Source: Paenibacillus sp. FSL R5-0623
GTDB lineage: Bacteria; Bacillota; Bacilli; Paenibacillales; Paenibacillaceae
DNA length: 64,000 bases
Reading direction: 5' to 3'
Assembly (NCBI RefSeq): GCF_037974265.1
Contig: NZ_CP150233.1
Location: 2,852,001-2,916,000 of the forward strand
A program made the translations under genes and the position numbers. The notes beneath the pieces were generated by a model that worked only from the letters and a program-made list of their open reading frames with translations, was not told the DNA's origin and did no database searches. Below are positions 1 through 9,403 of this stretch, in pieces; the first letter of the stretch is position 1; every line of letters starts with the position of its first letter.

Positions 1-3000
1 CAGAGTGCAGAGAGGTGCTGGCATCCAAAGTTGCAGGGACGGTTTATCTGGATGAAGCAACACGGAGGGATGACCTGGATGTCATGATTTTATTTTCTTC
101 CGGTACAGGTGTGACGGGTAACATTGGACAGGCAGACTATGCGGCTGCCAATGCTTTCATGGATCGTTATGCTGCTTATCGCAATACGCTTGTCCACAGA
201 GGAGAGCGGACCGGACAAACGTTATCGGTGAACTGGCCTCTTTGGGAATCGGGAGGTATGCAGATCAATGAACAGCAATTACGCAATTTGAAAAAACAGA
301 CGGGCATGCATCCTCTGCGTGAAGAAGAAGGAACGGCAGCCCTGTATCAGGCGTTGGCAAGTGGAAGAAGTCAGGTACTGGTTGCGGCAGGTGAAGTGAC
401 TCGATTGAAACTGAAGTTTTTGTCTTCCCCCGATGCTCTTGACTCACGGAATGCGGGGCAGCCAGCAATCCCAGAGGAACAGACGGATACAGCCTGGCTT
501 GAACATAAGGTCAGGGAAACGATGGCTTCTATGATTTCGTCACTTCTTAAGGTGCAGGTTACACACATTGATCCCGAGGTTGAACTTGGGGAGTATGGAC
601 TTGATTCCATCATGCTGACGGAACTGACCAACACACTTAACGAGAATTTCAACATGAGTCTTACCCCGGCACTGTTTTTTGAATATTCGACGCTGCAAGC
701 CTTCTCGCAATATGTAACACGTACCTATCAACAACAATTTTTGACGAGATTCTCATCCAAGATGGTTCCCACACAAGCAAAGAGTGGGATTGAACGAGCT
801 GAACCTCTTGTTTTCCGACAATTAACAAGTAAACATGCCTCGGACGTAGGAAGGGTGAAGCCAACAAACGTCATGGAGGATCAAGGCATTGCAATCGTAG
901 GCATGAGTGGTATTTTCCCGATGGCTGCTGACCCGGATGAGCTGTGGGACAATCTTGCAGCCCAGCGGGATTGCATTACGGAAATTCCTCGGTCTCGGCG
1001 GGAAAAGTATGCTTATCAGAAGGATTCTTTTAACGAGACTGGGGAGCTCGACATGATCTGGGGAGGGTTTATTGAGGGTGTGGATCAATTTGATCCCGGA
1101 TTCTTTGGTATTTCTCCCCGTGAGGCGGAACTTATGGACCCGCAGCAGCGGCTGCTAATGCTGTATGTGTGGAAAGCGATTGAAGACGCCGGATATGCTC
1201 CGCAAAGCCTTTCTGGCAGCAAGATGGGCATATTTGTGGGAACGGCTGGTACGGGATACAGCAATCTCATCGCGTCTTCAGGCATGGCTATGGATAGCTA
1301 TACGTCAACGGGAATTGTACCTTCGGTTGGACCGAACCGGATGAGTTATTTTCTTAACGTCCATGGCCCGAGCGAGCCGATTGAAACCGCATGCTCCAGT
1401 TCGCTGGTTGCGATCCATCGCGCAGTCACGGCGATGAGGAACGGGGATTGCAATGCAGCCGTTGTAGGCGGTATTAATACCATTTTGACACCCGAAGGAT
1501 ATATAAGCTTAACTAAGGCAGGTATGTTGAGCAGTGATGGTCGGTGTAAAACGTTCTCAGCTCAGGCTGATGGATATGTTCGAAGTGAAGGGGTCGGCAT
1601 GTTGATGATCAAACCTCTCAAGGATGCAGAGGAAGCAGGAGATCATATCTATGCCGTTATCCGTGGAACAAACGAAAACCATGGAGGTCGCGCCAATTCA
1701 TTAACGGCACCCAACCCCAAAGCTCAGACAGAATTGTTATTTGAAGCGTACAAAAAAGCGGGAATTGATCCGAGAACGGTAGGTTATATTGAAACACACG
1801 GCACAGGAACTCCTTTGGGCGATCCGATCGAGGTTAATGCGCTTAAAGCGACGTTTAGGAATCTGTATGAACACACAGGGGATAGACAAATGGGTGAGGC
1901 GCATTGCGGACTAGGCTCGGTAAAAAGCAATATAGGACATTTGGAGATGGCTGCTGGTATTGCAGGTGTAATCAAAGTGCTACTGCAATTAAAACATCAA
2001 AAACTGGCTCCAAATCTTCATCTGGATGAAGTGAATCCTTACGTGGAACTGGAGGATAGTCCGTTCTACCTTGTTCGTGATCTGCAAGAATGGAAGCCGA
2101 TTACAAACGCGGACGGAAAGGCGATGCCAAGACGAGCGGGGGTCAGTTCGTTTGGTTTTGGCGGTTCCAATGCTCACGTCATTCTTGAAGAGTATACGGG
2201 AAAATTGGATGAAAAAGAGGCGAATCACTCAGCGGCACCTGAATATCCGACAATGATTGTTCTGTCTGCACGGAATAAAGGTGAGCTTCAGGAGCAGGTT
2301 CGTTTGTTGCTGAAGAGATTGCAGTACGATTCATATATGGATACTGATCTCCGCGATCTGGCCTATACGTTACAAGTGGGACGTAATGCGATGGAGGAGC
2401 GGTTGGGTGTGCTGACTTCCGGCATCGCCGATCTGAAGGAAAAGTTGAGCGCAGCACTGGATGGAGGCATGGAACAACTACCAGAAGGTTTAATGTACCA
2501 AGCGGGTCTGCAAGGTGGCAAAGAAGCATTATTGTTTAACATGGACGAAGGCACAGAGGAAATCGTAAACCAATGGATGCAAAACGGTTCCTATGGAAAG
2601 GTGCTGGATCTGTGGACCAAGGGATATCCGGTTCGTTGGGAGCATTTATATAAAGATGATCAAGATAAACCTTCCAGGTTAAGCTTGCCCACGTATCCAT
2701 TTGCTAAGGAAAAGTATTGGGTGCCGTATCAGTTCGCCCAAAAATTCGAATCGGGTTCCCCGGCCGAAAGACAACAATTTGGTTCTGAGAGTCAGCAAGT
2801 ACCATCGGAAGAAGCAACGGAACTTTTTTCTTTCCAGGAAATTTGGGAAGAATCCGCTCACCTTGACTCAGATTCGGCCAAGCTGGACAGAGAAAATGTC
2901 AGGGGACTGATATGTCTGTTATCGGATAAAAACAAACAGTCCATCATTCGCGAAATGTTGGCTCGGCGCAGTCCGGGCACAAGGGTCTATTTTGTTGAAG

Positions 3001-6000
3001 AAGCAGGTCCGAAAGCTGGAGAAATGGATCGGGAGGCTTACGGTCAACAATTTCGCATGATCGCCAAGCAAGAGGATGATATTGATGCGGTTCTGTATCT
3101 GTGGCCGTTTGATGATGCCCAATATATACGTGAAACGAGTCCTATTGTGCATATGATCCAGGCGATGGCTAAGGAGAACATACAGCCCAAACGTATTATA
3201 CTGGCTGGAGAACATGGCACTGCGCTGGATCAATGTTACCTCGACTCATGGATCGGCTTTGAACGTTCAATTAGTCTGAGTATGAAGAAGACGAAATTAA
3301 CCGTATGCAGCTCGCAGGCACGACAGAACTCGGATATGTTGGCATTTGCGGACCTGTCGAACCTGCTGTGGGATGAACTTTTATCGGAATCGCCACAAAG
3401 TGTTCGTTTTGAGCATGGACGTCGTTTGGTAAGTCGTATGAAGCAAATTGATTTAACGGAACATGCTGATGAGTATACCCTTTATCCGAAGCCTGGACAG
3501 ACTGTATTGATTACTGGTGGACTTGGCGGATTGGGTGTTATTTTCGCAAAAGTCTGGGCTTCAAAGGGAATCAATCTTGTTTTGATGGGGCGATCTCCGC
3601 TGGATGAAATGAACAGGCAATTGCTCAAGGACCTTGGAAAAAATGGCAATAAGGTCATATATGTTCAGGCAGATGTGAGTGAAGCGGCGGAAGTAACAAC
3701 GGCTCTGGAATCCGCAAAAATGCAATGTGGCGATATCCACGGATGGGTCCATGCCGCCGGAATGGAAAGTCAGGGAACCTTGCTGTCCAAAAGCATAAAA
3801 GAGTTCGATCAAGTGTTACGTCCCAAGGTTAAAGGATTACTAGTGATGGAGGAAGCATTGCAAAACGAACCTCTGGCTTTTCGTTGTTATTTTTCATCCT
3901 CGTCGGCGCTGCTGGGGGACTTTGGTTCCTGTGACTACGCTGTGGCCAATCGTTTTCAGATGGCGTACGCCCAGATGCAGGATCAGAATATTCGTACAAT
4001 CGTCATTTTATGGCCACTTTGGAGAGAAGGTGGAATGGGCTCCAGAACGTCAGAAGGTACGGACATGTATCTGAGAACAAGTGGATTGCGTTTTCTGGAA
4101 AAGGATGAGGGGATCGCTTTTTTTGATCAGGTGATCAGACAATCCGGTACACATCAGCTTGCTCTGGCGGGAAGGCCAAGCCGGATACATCGTTTTTTGG
4201 GCTTGGACATGCCGGTTTCCAAGCAGTCTTCCCCTGGATTGCGCATAAAAGCGACAAAGCAGGATCAGGCCCAAATAAGGAATTCACATTCACCATTAGG
4301 GAAGACTTTACAGGAATGTGTAGGGCAAGAACTGAGAGACTGGGCTGCCCAACTGTTGAAAATGGAAGTAACCAAGTTGGACCCAGACCGGAATCTGGCG
4401 GATTATGGTTTTGATTCGATCAGTCTGGCAGAATTCGCTGAGCTTATGAGCCAGCAATTCCGGCTTGAATTGTCACCGACCGTCTTTTTTGCACATGCCA
4501 CCTTGAACAAACTTTCGCAGCATCTGATCACGTCCTTTTCCGAAGAAATGGAAGCAAGGTACAGCATGATGTCAACCGCATATCCAACACAAATACAGGA
4601 TCACTCCCATACAGACAGAAACACCAATCCATCTGTAATGGAGGAGCTTGATGGATCTATGGATCATCCTGTCCCTGAACCTACTGAACTTCACAGGGAA
4701 GAACCCATAGCCATCATCGGCATGAGCGGAAGGTTTCCGCAGGCAGGCAACATCGAGGATTTGTGGACAAATGTTGAATCAGGTTCTTCATGTATATCGA
4801 GATTGCCCCGCAGTCGTTGGACCGCAAAAGGCGGGAAGGATATAACCAATGAGGATGCTGATATTCCTGCATGGGGAGGTTATTTGGCGGATATCGATCG
4901 TTTTGATCCGATGTTTTTCCAGATTTCACCGAACGAAGCAGCGATGATGGACCCCAGACAACGTCTGTTTCTGGAAGAGGCGTGGCATGCTCTGGAGGAT
5001 GCCGGTTATATGGGGGATCGTATTCGTGGCCAGAATTGTGGGGTATACGTTGGGGTTGAAGAAGGTGAATATGGTTATTTGACAGCAGAGAAAGGATCGA
5101 TTAACGGTAATCAAAATGCCACACTTGCGGCCCGTATTGCATATGTTCTGGATCTGAAAGGGCCCAATATGGCGATCACCGCCGCATGTTCTTCAGGGCT
5201 GGTAGCTCTTCATCAGGCGTGTCAGGCGTTAAGGAGCGGAGAGTGCGACACAGCCTTGGCCGGGGCTGTGAGTCTGATACTGTCTCCCATGCTGCACACA
5301 GCTCTCCATCGGGCAGGCATGTTATCCCCCGATGGCCAGTGCCGCGTATTTGACGAACATGCTAACGGAATGGTGCCTGGTGAGGCTGTGACCGCGTTGA
5401 TGCTCAAACCTTTGCAACAGGCCATTCGGGACGGAGACCATATTTATGGCACGATTAGAGGCAGTGGTGTTAATTACAGCGGACGAACCAATGGATTGAC
5501 TTCGCCTGATCCTGAGTCACAGGCAGAGTTGATGAAAATGGTGCACAAACGGTATCGGATTGATCCACGCAGCGTGCAGTTCATCATGTCGCAAAGTGTG
5601 GGATCACCGATAGGAGATGCAATTGAGATGCAGGCATTATCCAACGTATATGGTTCTTACAACGATCAGGACATATCCGTGGCGATTGGCTCCGTCAAAC
5701 CTTTAATCGGACATACTTTTGCGGCATCCGGTTTGGTTAGCCTCATAACGATGTTGATGGCCATGAGGCATAGAACAATTCCGGCTTTGCATTCCTATGA
5801 AGAGCCTAATCGGCATATCAACATGAGCATGGGCAGCAACCTCAATATCAATAAAGAAAACAGACCGTGGAGAACGTCGTTGAATGTATCAAGAATGGGA
5901 GCGATTAGCACCACAGGCATCAGCGGGACAAATGCACATGTGGTTATCGAAGAGTACGTTGCCGCTGAAACAGAGCAAAATGATGCAGTGAGCGAAGATT

Positions 6001-7865
6001 CGGTGGCCCAAGTTGTCATTCTATCGGCGTTGAACAAGGAACGCTTGCAGGCCGCTGCGCAGCAACTCCTGAATACAGTCATATTAAATAACGAGATGAG
6101 CCTGAGGGATGTTGCGTACACGCTACAAGTGGGCAGAGAAGCGATGCCGGATCGCTTGGCTCTAATTGTGAGTGATAAAAAAGAGCTCATTACCGGGCTG
6201 AAGAAGTTTTTGAAAGCGGAAAAGCCAAATAAAAACTGGGTTGATTCTTGTCCGATGTTTACCGGAAGGGCAGAAGAAGATTCGGCAGTGAAGGAGCTGT
6301 TGTCAGGAAGGGCTGGCGAAAAAATATTGAGAGCTTTCATGGCTGATGGCAGCCTTGATAAAATTGCACTGTATTGGTCCAAAGGAGGCAACGTTTCATG
6401 GGAAGGTCTGCATGAAGGAAAGCCTGCTCAAATCATTTCATTGCCTGGGTATCCATTTGAAAAGAGAAGATGCTGGGTTGACCTTACTCATGCTAAATCT
6501 GTAGTCGTTTCCAGCCTGGAGGAAGGAGCTCCTGATTCCAGTATAGATGTAGCCGGGAATACATCACTGGAACACAGGATCACAGCCATCATCCTGAATC
6601 TGCTTGGCTTGGAAAGCGGTGAGATTCAGGAATCAACACCTCTTGTGCAATATGGAATGGACTCCATCGTGTTTATTCAGTTGATTCAACGATTGCAAAC
6701 CGAGCTGAATCCTGAAATCAATGCAGCAGATTTGCAACATTGTTTGACTTTGGCAGACATCATAGCAAGTCTGACAGACAGAATAAATCAGACCCCTATG
6801 CTTCAGGGCAAGCCAACAAGTTATAGCGTCATCGGACCGGAGGAGAAGACAAATGGCTCTTTGAATTCGATTGTTAAGTCGTGGTCACAATTCCCCGAAC
6901 TTGTTCGGCTGAATCATGCTTCTGAAGGTCGACCCATCTTCTGGTTTCACGCCGCAATGGGTGGGGTGGAAGGTTATCAGGTTATTGCATCCCGGTGTAC
7001 GCGGCCCTTCTACGGGATCCAGGCAAGAGGCTGGATGACTGACCGCTCTCCGTTATATGGGATCGAAGGCATGGCAATGTATTATGTGCATGTCATAAAA
7101 ACCGTTCAGCCGGAAGGGCCGTATGATCTTGGCGGTTATTCTCTTGGCGGCCTGATTGCATATGAGGTGTGCAGGTTACTTCAGAATCAGGGTGACCAGG
7201 TAAACAGCGTGGTGATGCTCGATTCCATCCAACTCTCTGATGAAGACGAAATGACTTCGTCGGACAAAGGTTATATTTTACAATCCGTGAATATGTCGCT
7301 AATGTCTTCGATTCTTCATCAACCGGAGAAAATTGCAGACACGTTAATTCACCGCGATGAAATCAATATGGAACTAAGTAATGAGGATTTTCTTAAACAC
7401 TTAACAGAAATTGCGAAATCCAGAGGGCTTTTCAAAAATGAGAAGCATCTACAGCAGCTCATTGAGCAATGTGTCAAGGTTCAGCAGGCATATCAGGCAG
7501 ATCAGTACCAAGTTCAATCGCTTGCAGATCGAGATGCTGTGGCATGTTATTATTTCCGCAATCAAAGGGGACATTTCTTGGGTGAACTTGAGCCTTACTT
7601 TGTCACGGAGGAAGATTGCATCGAACTGAACAACTCAACCTATTGGAGCATATGGGCGGAGAACATTCCGAATTTTAATTTGTTTGACATCGATGTATCC
7701 AACCATATGTTACTGTTGTCCAATCCCGCAAGCTCTGATCGAATAGGTGCTTTCTGCAAGCAGTTGTATTCAAGTGAAGGGGTTACGGAAAAAGACATTC
7801 AATCCTTCAAAAAAAGTACCAAGGCAAGAATCCCACGCAAGAGTTCCAAAAACCAGATTAAATAA
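1..7865 (+). CDS. trans-AT type polyketide synthase, C-terminal part with release thioesterase (5' truncated by window)
   Basis: The reading frame is open from the first bases, so the start lies outside the window. Numbering from base 15, the visible domains are: KR C-terminal half (about 1-100, with SSG and Y-x-x-x-N); ACP (GLDSI, about 198); KS1 (290-726, Cys460 in ACSSS, intact HGTGTPLGD and NIGH); KR (Rossmann GGLGGLG near 1165, later SSSS and DYAVAN); ACP (Ser1468); KS2 (from 1561, Cys1725); ACP (Ser2217); thioesterase (GYSLGG Ser2376, Asp2403, His2564). No acyltransferase domain is present, which is typical of trans-AT PKSs loaded by a separate AT. In KS2 the His of HGTGT is Gln1860 (QSVGS), so it is probably a non-elongating KS0 that only passes the chain to the last ACP for release by the TE. 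The protein would carry out the last ketoreductions and off-loading of a polyketide. The product is unknown, and a link to the downstream NRPS is not shown. Confidence 0.93.
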   Translation, partial: ECREVLASKVAGTVYLDEATRRDDLDVMILFSSGTGVTGNIGQADYAAANAFMDRYAAYRNTLVHRGERTGQTLSVNWPLWESGGMQINEQQLRNLKKQTGMHPLREEEGTAALYQALASGRSQVLVAAGEVTRLKLKFLSSPDALDSRNAGQPAIPEEQTDTAWLEHKVRETMASMISSLLKVQVTHIDPEVELGEYGLDSIMLTELTNTLNENFNMSLTPALFFEYSTLQAFSQYVTRTYQQQFLTRFSSKMVPTQAKSGIERAEPLVFRQLTSKHASDVGRVKPTNVMEDQGIAIVGMSGIFPMAADPDELWDNLAAQRDCITEIPRSRREKYAYQKDSFNETGELDMIWGGFIEGVDQFDPGFFGISPREAELMDPQQRLLMLYVWKAIEDAGYAPQSLSGSKMGIFVGTAGTGYSNLIASSGMAMDSYTSTGIVPSVGPNRMSYFLNVHGPSEPIETACSSSLVAIHRAVTAMRNGDCNAAVVGGINTILTPEGYISLTKAGMLSSDGRCKTFSAQADGYVRSEGVGMLMIKPLKDAEEAGDHIYAVIRGTNENHGGRANSLTAPNPKAQTELLFEAYKKAGIDPRTVGYIETHGTGTPLGDPIEVNALKATFRNLYEHTGDRQMGEAHCGLGSVKSNIGHLEMAAGIAGVIKVLLQLKHQKLAPNLHLDEVNPYVELEDSPFYLVRDLQEWKPITNADGKAMPRRAGVSSFGFGGSNAHVILEEYTGKLDEKEANHSAAPEYPTMIVLSARNKGELQEQVRLLLKRLQYDSYMDTDLRDLAYTLQVGRNAMEERLGVLTSGIADLKEKLSAALDGGMEQLPEGLMYQAGLQGGKEALLFNMDEGTEEIVNQWMQNGSYGKVLDLWTKGYPVRWEHLYKDDQDKPSRLSLPTYPFAKEKYWVPYQFAQKFESGSPAERQQFGSESQQVPSEEATELFSFQEIWEESAHLDSDSAKLDRENVRGLICLLSDKNKQSIIREMLARRSPGTRVYFVEEAGPKAGEMDREAYGQQFRMIAKQEDDIDAVLYLWPFDDAQYIRETSPIVHMIQAMAKENIQPKRIILAGEHGTALDQCYLDSWIGFERSISLSMKKTKLTVCSSQARQNSDMLAFADLSNLLWDELLSESPQSVRFEHGRRLVSRMKQIDLTEHADEYTLYPKPGQTVLITGGLGGLGVIFAKVWASKGINLVLMGRSPLDEMNRQLLKDLGKNGNKVIYVQADVSEAAEVTTALESAKMQCGDIHGWVHAAGMESQGTLLSKSIKEFDQVLRPKVKGLLVMEEALQNEPLAFRCYFSSSSALLGDFGSCDYAVANRFQMAYAQMQDQNIRTIVILWPLWREGGMGSRTSEGTDMYLRTSGLRFLEKDEGIAFFDQVIRQSGTHQLALAGRPSRIHRFLGLDMPVSKQSSPGLRIKATKQDQAQIRNSHSPLGKTLQECVGQELRDWAAQLLKMEVTKLDPDRNLADYGFDSISLAEFAELMSQQFRLELSPTVFFAHATLNKLSQHLITSFSEEMEARYSMMSTAYPTQIQDHSHTDRNTNPSVMEELDGSMDHPVPEPTELHREEPIAIIGMSGRFPQAGNIEDLWTNVESGSSCISRLPRSRWTAKGGKDITNEDADIPAWGGYLADIDRFDPMFFQISPNEAAMMDPRQRLFLEEAWHALEDAGYMGDRIRGQNCGVYVGVEEGEYGYLTAEKGSINGNQNATLAARIAYVLDLKGPNMAITAACSSGLVALHQACQALRSGECDTALAGAVSLILSPMLHTALHRAGMLSPDGQCRVFDEHANGMVPGEAVTALMLKPLQQAIRDGDHIYGTIRGSGVNYSGRTNGLTSPDPESQAELMKMVHKRYRIDPRSVQFIMSQSVGSPIGDAIEMQALSNVYGSYNDQDISVAIGSVKPLIGHTFAASGLVSLITMLMAMRHRTIPALHSYEEPNRHINMSMGSNLNINKENRPWRTSLNVSRMGAISTTGISGTNAHVVIEEYVAAETEQNDAVSEDSVAQVVILSALNKERLQAAAQQLLNTVILNNEMSLRDVAYTLQVGREAMPDRLALIVSDKKELITGLKKFLKAEKPNKNWVDSCPMFTGRAEEDSAVKELLSGRAGEKILRAFMADGSLDKIALYWSKGGNVSWEGLHEGKPAQIISLPGYPFEKRRCWVDLTHAKSVVVSSLEEGAPDSSIDVAGNTSLEHRITAIILNLLGLESGEIQESTPLVQYGMDSIVFIQLIQRLQTELNPEINAADLQHCLTLADIIASLTDRINQTPMLQGKPTSYSVIGPEEKTNGSLNSIVKSWSQFPELVRLNHASEGRPIFWFHAAMGGVEGYQVIASRCTRPFYGIQARGWMTDRSPLYGIEGMAMYYVHVIKTVQPEGPYDLGGYSLGGLIAYEVCRLLQNQGDQVNSVVMLDSIQLSDEDEMTSSDKGYILQSVNMSLMSSILHQPEKIADTLIHRDEINMELSNEDFLKHLTEIAKSRGLFKNEKHLQQLIEQCVKVQQAYQADQYQVQSLADRDAVACYYFRNQRGHFLGELEPYFVTEEDCIELNNSTYWSIWAENIPNFNLFDIDVSNHMLLLSNPASSDRIGAFCKQLYSSEGVTEKDIQSFKKSTKARIPRKSSKNQIK

Positions 7866-7920
7866 GATCATCAAAAAAAGCGTTGCTCATGAATGAGCGA
7901 CGCTTTTTTTTGATGATCTT
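7864..7920. terminator. bidirectional Rho-independent terminator between PKS and P450 genes
   Basis: A very long inverted repeat has arms 7864-7882 and 7901-7920, extended inward by GCTCAT/ATGAGC. The A-rich left arm and T-rich right arm give a U-tract on either strand. It begins at the PKS stop codon and lies 25 bases before the convergent P450 stop, so it can serve both genes. Three tandem copies of GATCTTAC (7915-7938) follow, partly inside the right arm. Confidence 0.85.
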
Positions 7921-7945
7921 ACGATCTTACGATCTTACATAATGG

Positions 7946-9181
7946 TCATCTATTGTTCAAGCGGACAAGCAGTCGTTGAAGACCACGAAAGCCTACATTG
8001 GGAAGCCATTCGGGCTCATCCTGAATCCATTCCATATGGGGATACCTTGCGATTAAGCGGCTCATGGCAATCTCTGTTTCCATCATCGCCAACTGGGCAC
8101 CGATGCAAGAATGAATTCCTACACCAAAGGCCAGATTTCGCGCTTCATTGCGTTCAATATCAAATAGATGAGGATCGGTAAATTTTCGCGGATCATGATT
8201 GGCTGAACCGAAGCAGAACATGATCAATTCTCCCTTTTTAATCTGCTGATCCAGAATTTCCATGTCTTCAAGGGCGGTTCTTACGGTAATCTGTGCAGGG
8301 CTTTCATAGCGAAGGACTTCCTGAATGGTGCTTTTAATCAGACCTGGAGAGTCTTTCAATTTTTGAAGTTGTTCCGGATGTTTCATCAGTGTAAACATGC
8401 CATTCCCAATCAGATTACGTGTGGTCTCATGTCCTGCGAAGAGCAGCATGGCACATTGCGCATGAATTTCTTCAATTGTCAGGTGCACACCATCATCATC
8501 AGTTGCTTCTATAAGATAAGTAATAAAATCTTCCTGAGGATGTATTCTTCGTTCTTCAATCACATCTGTCAAATAGGCAGTCAACAGAACCAAAAGATTT
8601 TGTGCACGCGTGACATCCTCATATGTAACCGTCATGGAACCGAACAAGTGAACGAGACTATCTGCACATTCGGCCACACGTTCATACTGTTCCTCAGGCA
8701 GACCCAGCAGTTTCATAATGACTTTGGTGGGAAGCGGGTAAGCATAATCCCGAATCAAATCCACCTCTTCTTTTCCTTCCATTTCATCAAGAGAGTCGTC
8801 GATCAGATCCATAATGTAGGGAGCCAGATTTTTGACCGACACGGAGAAGGCCTGGGTTAACATTTTGCGATATCTGATGTGAGAAGTGCCATCCTGAAGG
8901 GACATCCACATTGAAAACAGACGAATAAACTCCAGAATTCCATAGAGCTGTTGCTCCGAAAACTGGACTGCCCAATATTGTTGTGCCGTGTTATGGGAAA
9001 TGCGTGGGTCTGCAATGTACTTGTTTACGGTTTCATATCCACCGATGTACCAAAGTCCTCCATACAGATTCACTTTGTGAATTTCGCCTTGCTGAATCAG
9101 CTGTCGATACACGTCATACGGATTACCGAAGAAGTTCTCATTATAGAATGTGGTTGGATCATTTACATCAATGACAGGCAT
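7946..9181 (-). CDS. cytochrome P450 (soluble bacterial type)
   Basis: A 411-residue haem monooxygenase, the usual length of soluble bacterial P450s. Visible motifs: I-helix oxygen-activation motif AGHETT (249-254), K-helix E288-x-x-R291, and the haem loop FGVGIHSCIG with ligand Cys359. There is no membrane anchor, so it is cytosolic and needs ferredoxin-type partners not found here. The ATG at 9181 is chosen because AGGAGG lies 8-13 bases upstream; the frame stays open 102 codons further but that stretch looks non-coding. Similar enzymes in biosynthetic clusters hydroxylate carrier-bound amino acids or polyketide chains. Bacitracin clusters normally lack a P450, and this gene is convergent with the PKS and divergent from the NRPS, so its substrate could belong to either pathway. 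Family assignment is firm; substrate is unknown. Confidence 0.93.
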   Translation of the reverse strand: MPVIDVNDPTTFYNENFFGNPYDVYRQLIQQGEIHKVNLYGGLWYIGGYETVNKYIADPRISHNTAQQYWAVQFSEQQLYGILEFIRLFSMWMSLQDGTSHIRYRKMLTQAFSVSVKNLAPYIMDLIDDSLDEMEGKEEVDLIRDYAYPLPTKVIMKLLGLPEEQYERVAECADSLVHLFGSMTVTYEDVTRAQNLLVLLTAYLTDVIEERRIHPQEDFITYLIEATDDDGVHLTIEEIHAQCAMLLFAGHETTRNLIGNGMFTLMKHPEQLQKLKDSPGLIKSTIQEVLRYESPAQITVRTALEDMEILDQQIKKGELIMFCFGSANHDPRKFTDPHLFDIERNEARNLAFGVGIHSCIGAQLAMMETEIAMSRLIARYPHMEWIQDEPEWLPNVGFRGLQRLLVRLNNR

Positions 9182-9232
9182 TGACAAGTGGTTTCCTCCT
9201 TTTATCACGCGCTTTTTTGAAAAATAAAGGAA

Positions 9233-9261
9233 ATTATACAAAAATAGAGTAGCATGTATAC
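9233..9261 (-). promoter_or_regulatory. probable sigma-A promoter of the P450 gene
   Basis: Read on the minus strand, TATACA (9261-9256) is followed after 17 bases by a perfect TATAAT (9238-9233). The -35 matches four of six consensus positions. Transcription would start near 9226, leaving a leader of about 45 bases with AGGAGG before the ATG. Confidence 0.5.
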
Positions 9262-9340
9262 TAGAATCTGTCGAGTTATGCTCAGAATATTCGCCAAATT
9301 TTACTTTCATTTTACTTAATAAAGCAAATAAGTAAATAGA

Positions 9341-9369
9341 TTGACATGGAAATTTTAGGATAATATAAT
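9341..9369 (+). promoter_or_regulatory. consensus sigma-A promoter of the NRPS operon
   Basis: TTGACA (9341-9346), a 17-base spacer and TATAAT (9364-9369) are all perfect consensus, with an A/T-rich stretch upstream. The start point would be near 9376, giving a short leader with the GGAAGG ribosome site before the ATG at 9404. No operator is obvious. It is probably the main promoter for the whole 43 kb NRPS transcription unit. Confidence 0.85.
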
Positions 9370-9403
9370 AAAAGTATTCTGCTTGCAAAGGAAGGATATC
9401 GTT

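Noticed and set aside
5795..6391. A 198-codon antisense frame inside the PKS
   Set aside because: No ribosome site or recognisable protein; it is a shadow of the KS2 region and the linker that follows.
7915..7938. Three tandem GATCTTAC units as an operator or repeat array
   Set aside because: Too short, partly inside the terminator arm, and not found elsewhere near promoters.
9383..9403. TTG start seven codons upstream of the NRPS1 ATG
   Set aside because: The TTG precedes the GGAAGG ribosome site that serves ATG 9404, and lies only about seven bases from the predicted transcription start.
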